Shown here: positions 61,854 to 64,000 of the stretch, piece by piece | Layout: every line of letters begins with the position of its first letter | Numbering within the stretch: position 1 is the first letter of the stretch | Origin: JANXSF01 sp043745195 | GTDB lineage: Bacteria > Acidobacteriota > Terriglobia > Bryobacterales > Bryobacteraceae | Reading direction: 5' to 3' | DNA: 64,000 nucleotides | Assembly (NCBI GenBank): GCA_043745195.1 | Contig: JAYTTF010000100.1 | Coordinates: 7,406-71,405 of the forward strand | The notes under the pieces: generated by a model | The model's database searches: none | The model's input: the letters and a program-made list of their open reading frames with translations, nothing else | What the model was told of the DNA's origin: nothing | Program-made: the position numbers and the translations under genes

Positions 61854-62843
61854 ATGAATCATTTCACTCAATCGGCTATCGTAATTGCTGTAACCACTGC
61901 CGGGGCGCTGTTGTTGCGCGGTTGGTGTATTGCAGTATTGAAGGGCAAGGCGGATACCGCTTCCTCTCCAACAGCGTTGCTTGCGCGCGCGTTGAAAACT
62001 CCTTCGTTGTTGTGGTGCCTTGCGGCGGCACTGGCGCTTTCGGCACACTTTGGCGATTTCAGCGAGCAGCAGCTTAGTTGGATTCGCCATAGCATTGCTG
62101 CTTTTGTCATTGTCAGTCTGACTCTGGTCGCAGCTTCGGCTGCAATTCAGATGCTGGCGGCTTATGGGCGTGGACAGAACATGCCGATTGCAACCGCTGG
62201 AATGTCGCGCGCGCTAATTCGCGTTTTCGTTTTTGGCGTGGGAACCGTGGCATTGTTGCGCGCCTTTGGCATGGACGTTACCCCCATGCTAACTGCTTTG
62301 GGCGTTGGCGGTTTGGCTGTGGCGTTAGCGTTGAAAGATACGCTGGAAAACTTCTTTGCCGGAATTCACATCATGGTGGAAACGCCAATTTCTGTCGGCG
62401 ATTTCATCCGCATTTCGCAGGAAGAGGAAGGGACGGTGTTGGACATCGGCTGGCGTACCACACGGTTGCTGACCACTGGCAACTCCACCGTGGTGATTCC
62501 CAATTCAAAAATAACTTCCGGTACGTTAGTAAACTTCAATCAGCCAAGTGAGAAAACCGCTGTCCAGATTCCCATCATTATTTCGTCAAGGGCTGATCAC
62601 AACGTGGTGCGCAAGTTAGCTCTTGAAGCAGCAGCCGCAGTGGAAGGAGTGCTGAGTGATCCGGCACCCGTCGTGCTAGCCGACCCCGGTTTGACGCCAA
62701 CGCATCTTGAATTGAAATTAGTGATTTGGTGTGAACGGCGTTTGGGCAGCGGCTTGACCAAATCAGCAGTGGTTTTCCAATTACTGGACCGCCTGGAGGC
62801 TGCGGGCATTGAGCCAGCCGCGCCGCCGATTCCTGCCAAATAA
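61854..62843 (+). CDS. MscS-type mechanosensitive ion channel
   Basis: The 329-residue protein has about four N-terminal helices, then the canonical pore helix and beta-domain junction VGGLAVALALKDTLENFFAG followed by HIMVETPISVGDFIRI, and the C-terminal cytoplasmic alpha/beta domain. It would open under membrane tension to relieve osmotic shock. ATG at 61854 is used; a GTG at 61842 would add four residues. It is divergent from the ABC operon with 74 bases between. Confidence 0.9.
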   Translation: MNHFTQSAIVIAVTTAGALLLRGWCIAVLKGKADTASSPTALLARALKTPSLLWCLAAALALSAHFGDFSEQQLSWIRHSIAAFVIVSLTLVAASAAIQMLAAYGRGQNMPIATAGMSRALIRVFVFGVGTVALLRAFGMDVTPMLTALGVGGLAVALALKDTLENFFAGIHIMVETPISVGDFIRISQEEEGTVLDIGWRTTRLLTTGNSTVVIPNSKITSGTLVNFNQPSEKTAVQIPIIISSRADHNVVRKLALEAAAAVEGVLSDPAPVVLADPGLTPTHLELKLVIWCERRLGSGLTKSAVVFQLLDRLEAAGIEPAAPPIPAK

Positions 62844-62859
62844 TTTACTGATCACACTT

Positions 62860-63156
62860 CTACTGAACAGCGCCAGGTATTTGCTGCGGCTCCAATTTAA
62901 TTTCCCCGAACGTTGCTTCGTATTGCTGCACATTTTGCGATAACACATTCATCAGCATTTTCGCCTGCTGGGGCGAAAGGTAAATGCCCTCGAAATTGTG
63001 AATGGTCACCGAATCTGGAGCCGTCTGGTTCACCGTTCCAAATAGCAGGAACAAGTCCCACAGGCTGGTGCGGATCTGAACGCTGTTGGAATAGTGTTCA
63101 CGATACTCTGGCATATTCACTAAAGTAATCTTGGGTTGTTGCATGGCGTGCATCAT
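62860..63156 (-). CDS. DUF3467 domain protein
   Basis: The 98-residue protein matches DUF3467: YREHYSNSVQIRTSLWDLFL and FEGIYLSPQQAKMLMNVLSQ. Its function is unknown; similar small proteins occur widely in bacteria and archaea. ATG at 63156 is selected because GGAGG lies nine bases upstream; ATGs at 63153 and 63144 are close alternatives. A longer frame exists but runs back into the tRNA-Asp gene and is not credible. Confidence 0.85.
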   Translation of the reverse strand: MMHAMQQPKITLVNMPEYREHYSNSVQIRTSLWDLFLLFGTVNQTAPDSVTIHNFEGIYLSPQQAKMLMNVLSQNVQQYEATFGEIKLEPQQIPGAVQ

Positions 63157-63235
63157 AGCGGAAGGCCTCCGAAAAAAACGAAAGGGAGCAGTGGGCCCCC
63201 TAGCAGTTTCAAGTTTGTCCGGATCCGTGAAGTTA

Positions 63236-63312
<77 letters not shown>

Positions 63313-63353
63313 GCGCCACTAACCCCCTTAGAATACCACCGGCAAGCACCGGC

Positions 63354-63869
63354 TCACAACAAGTAGTCGCGGCCCAGAATATTCAGATGGTGCAATTCAT
63401 GTCCCGCCACGATGTAGGCGGCGGCACGAGCACTGAGCCGATTGCCGCTCGCCACCCCGCTGCGTAAGTAGTCTTCGGGCCGGAAACTACGAAACAAAGC
63501 CAGCGAGGCCTGCCGGACCGCGCCGTACTCTTTCACCAAATCCGCCCACGCCAGCCGATCGGCCTCCGCTCTCAGCGCGTAGTCATCCTGCTCAAAGCCC
63601 GGTAATTCCTGCTGATCGCCGCGCGCGAACCGCAAAGCACGATAGCCGAAGATGCGCTCGGTGTCGTTTAAGTGATTCAGCACCTGCTTCCAACTCCAGC
63701 GCTCGGCGGATGGCCGCAGGCAGGCCTCTTCCTCGGTGATGCCGCGCCAAAAGGCGAGGGTTTTGGCACTCTGCGCGGGCAGCGTCACCAACAAGTCGTC
63801 GCCGGCGACCAAGTCAACATAGCGGCTAAAGTAAGGGGCATATTCGGTGGGCTCGGGTCGGGTTATCAC
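63354..63869 (-). CDS. DinB family protein
   Basis: The 171-residue protein has the DinB-like four-helix bundle with the three metal-binding His: one in LNHLNDTERIFGYRALRFAR and two in GHELHHLNIL near the C-terminus. The family includes thiol transferases and damage-induced proteins; the specific activity here is not clear. It is divergent from the ornithine cyclodeaminase-like gene with 33 bases between. Confidence 0.9.
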   Translation of the reverse strand: MITRPEPTEYAPYFSRYVDLVAGDDLLVTLPAQSAKTLAFWRGITEEEACLRPSAERWSWKQVLNHLNDTERIFGYRALRFARGDQQELPGFEQDDYALRAEADRLAWADLVKEYGAVRQASLALFRSFRPEDYLRSGVASGNRLSARAAAYIVAGHELHHLNILGRDYLL

Positions 63870-63902
63870 TCTTCCCAGTCTAGCAATCGGGTACGATCAG
63901 GC

Positions 63903-64000
63903 ATGCTTACGATCACCGAAGCCGAAGTGCGGCGGCTATTGCCCATGTCCGATGCCATACAGGCTTTGCGCGAAGCCTTTGCCGCGTGGCATCAGGGTGC
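63903..64000 (+). CDS. Ornithine cyclodeaminase/mu-crystallin family protein (3' truncated)
   Basis: Only 32 codons are visible before the window ends: MLTITEAEVRRLLPMSDAIQ, then ALREAFAAW. The N-terminal pattern (LTxxEVxxLL, then DAIxALREAF) is typical of ornithine cyclodeaminase and alanine dehydrogenase-like proteins of the mu-crystallin family. The substrate cannot be judged from this part. Confidence 0.75.
   Translation, partial: MLTITEAEVRRLLPMSDAIQALREAFAAWHQG

Overview
The window looks like a chromosomal stretch of moderate GC from a member of the Acidobacteriota, most likely near Bryobacter/Solibacter. This is inferred from gene content: an Oar-like TonB-dependent receptor with a carboxypeptidase-regulatory domain, a DUF1501 protein next to a DUF1080 domain, a PEP-CTERM protein with HAF repeats, DUF3467 and DUF4230 proteins, and a CUAEP-tail radical SAM selenoprotein. 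No 16S gene is present, so the placement rests on gene families alone.

Layout. 1-6 kb: a truncated M20 peptidase, then a leftward operon (siroheme dehydrogenase, the GTPase BipA with an apparent AUU start, a MATE exporter) divergent from der. 6-14 kb: a DASS anion transporter, a PEP-CTERM/HAF protein, a DUF1501 protein coupled to a TenA-DUF1080 fusion, trigger factor and metK with a terminator. 14-16 kb: an Eco29kI-like restriction-modification pair. 16-21 kb: a small membrane protein, glnS, a secreted 5'-nucleotidase and a cyclophilin. 21-22 kb: a nucleotidyltransferase-like/XRE pair resembling a toxin-antitoxin module. 22-26 kb: a carbohydrate operon (esterase, TIM-barrel isomerase, Gfo/Idh/MocA dehydrogenase). 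26-27 kb: a conserved unknown and a DUF433/DUF5615 module.

27.6-34.2 kb is a tight six-gene leftward operon: MBOAT acyltransferase, two SGNH hydrolases, acyl carrier protein, ketosynthase III and a class III aminotransferase. It has the parts of a Dlt-like surface acylation system with its own ACP and acyl-chain maker, and is my best candidate for an undescribed system. Divergent from it is a radical SAM gene whose frame continues through an in-frame UGA to give a C-U-A-E-P tail, followed at once by a SECIS-like hairpin. A conventional annotation would truncate it.

35.6-44 kb: a polytopic GT-C-like membrane protein, a decayed alpha/beta-hydrolase pseudogene, a class II aldolase, a zinc-ribbon rhomboid protease and the large TonB-dependent receptor. 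44-54 kb: a complete reductive pyrimidine catabolic operon (NCS1 transporter, PreT, PreA, dihydropyrimidinase, carbamoyl-beta-alanine amidohydrolase, aminotransferase, methylmalonate-semialdehyde dehydrogenase), able in principle to take uracil to acetyl-CoA and thymine to propionyl-CoA. 54-62 kb: a PQQ-type sugar dehydrogenase, a DUF4230 protein, and an overlapping four-gene operon (LolD-like ATPase, FtsX-type permease, LolA-like protein, outer-membrane barrel) suggesting lipid or lipoprotein traffic to the outer membrane. 62-64 kb: an MscS channel, a DUF3467 protein, tRNA-Asp, a DinB protein and the start of an ornithine cyclodeaminase-like gene.
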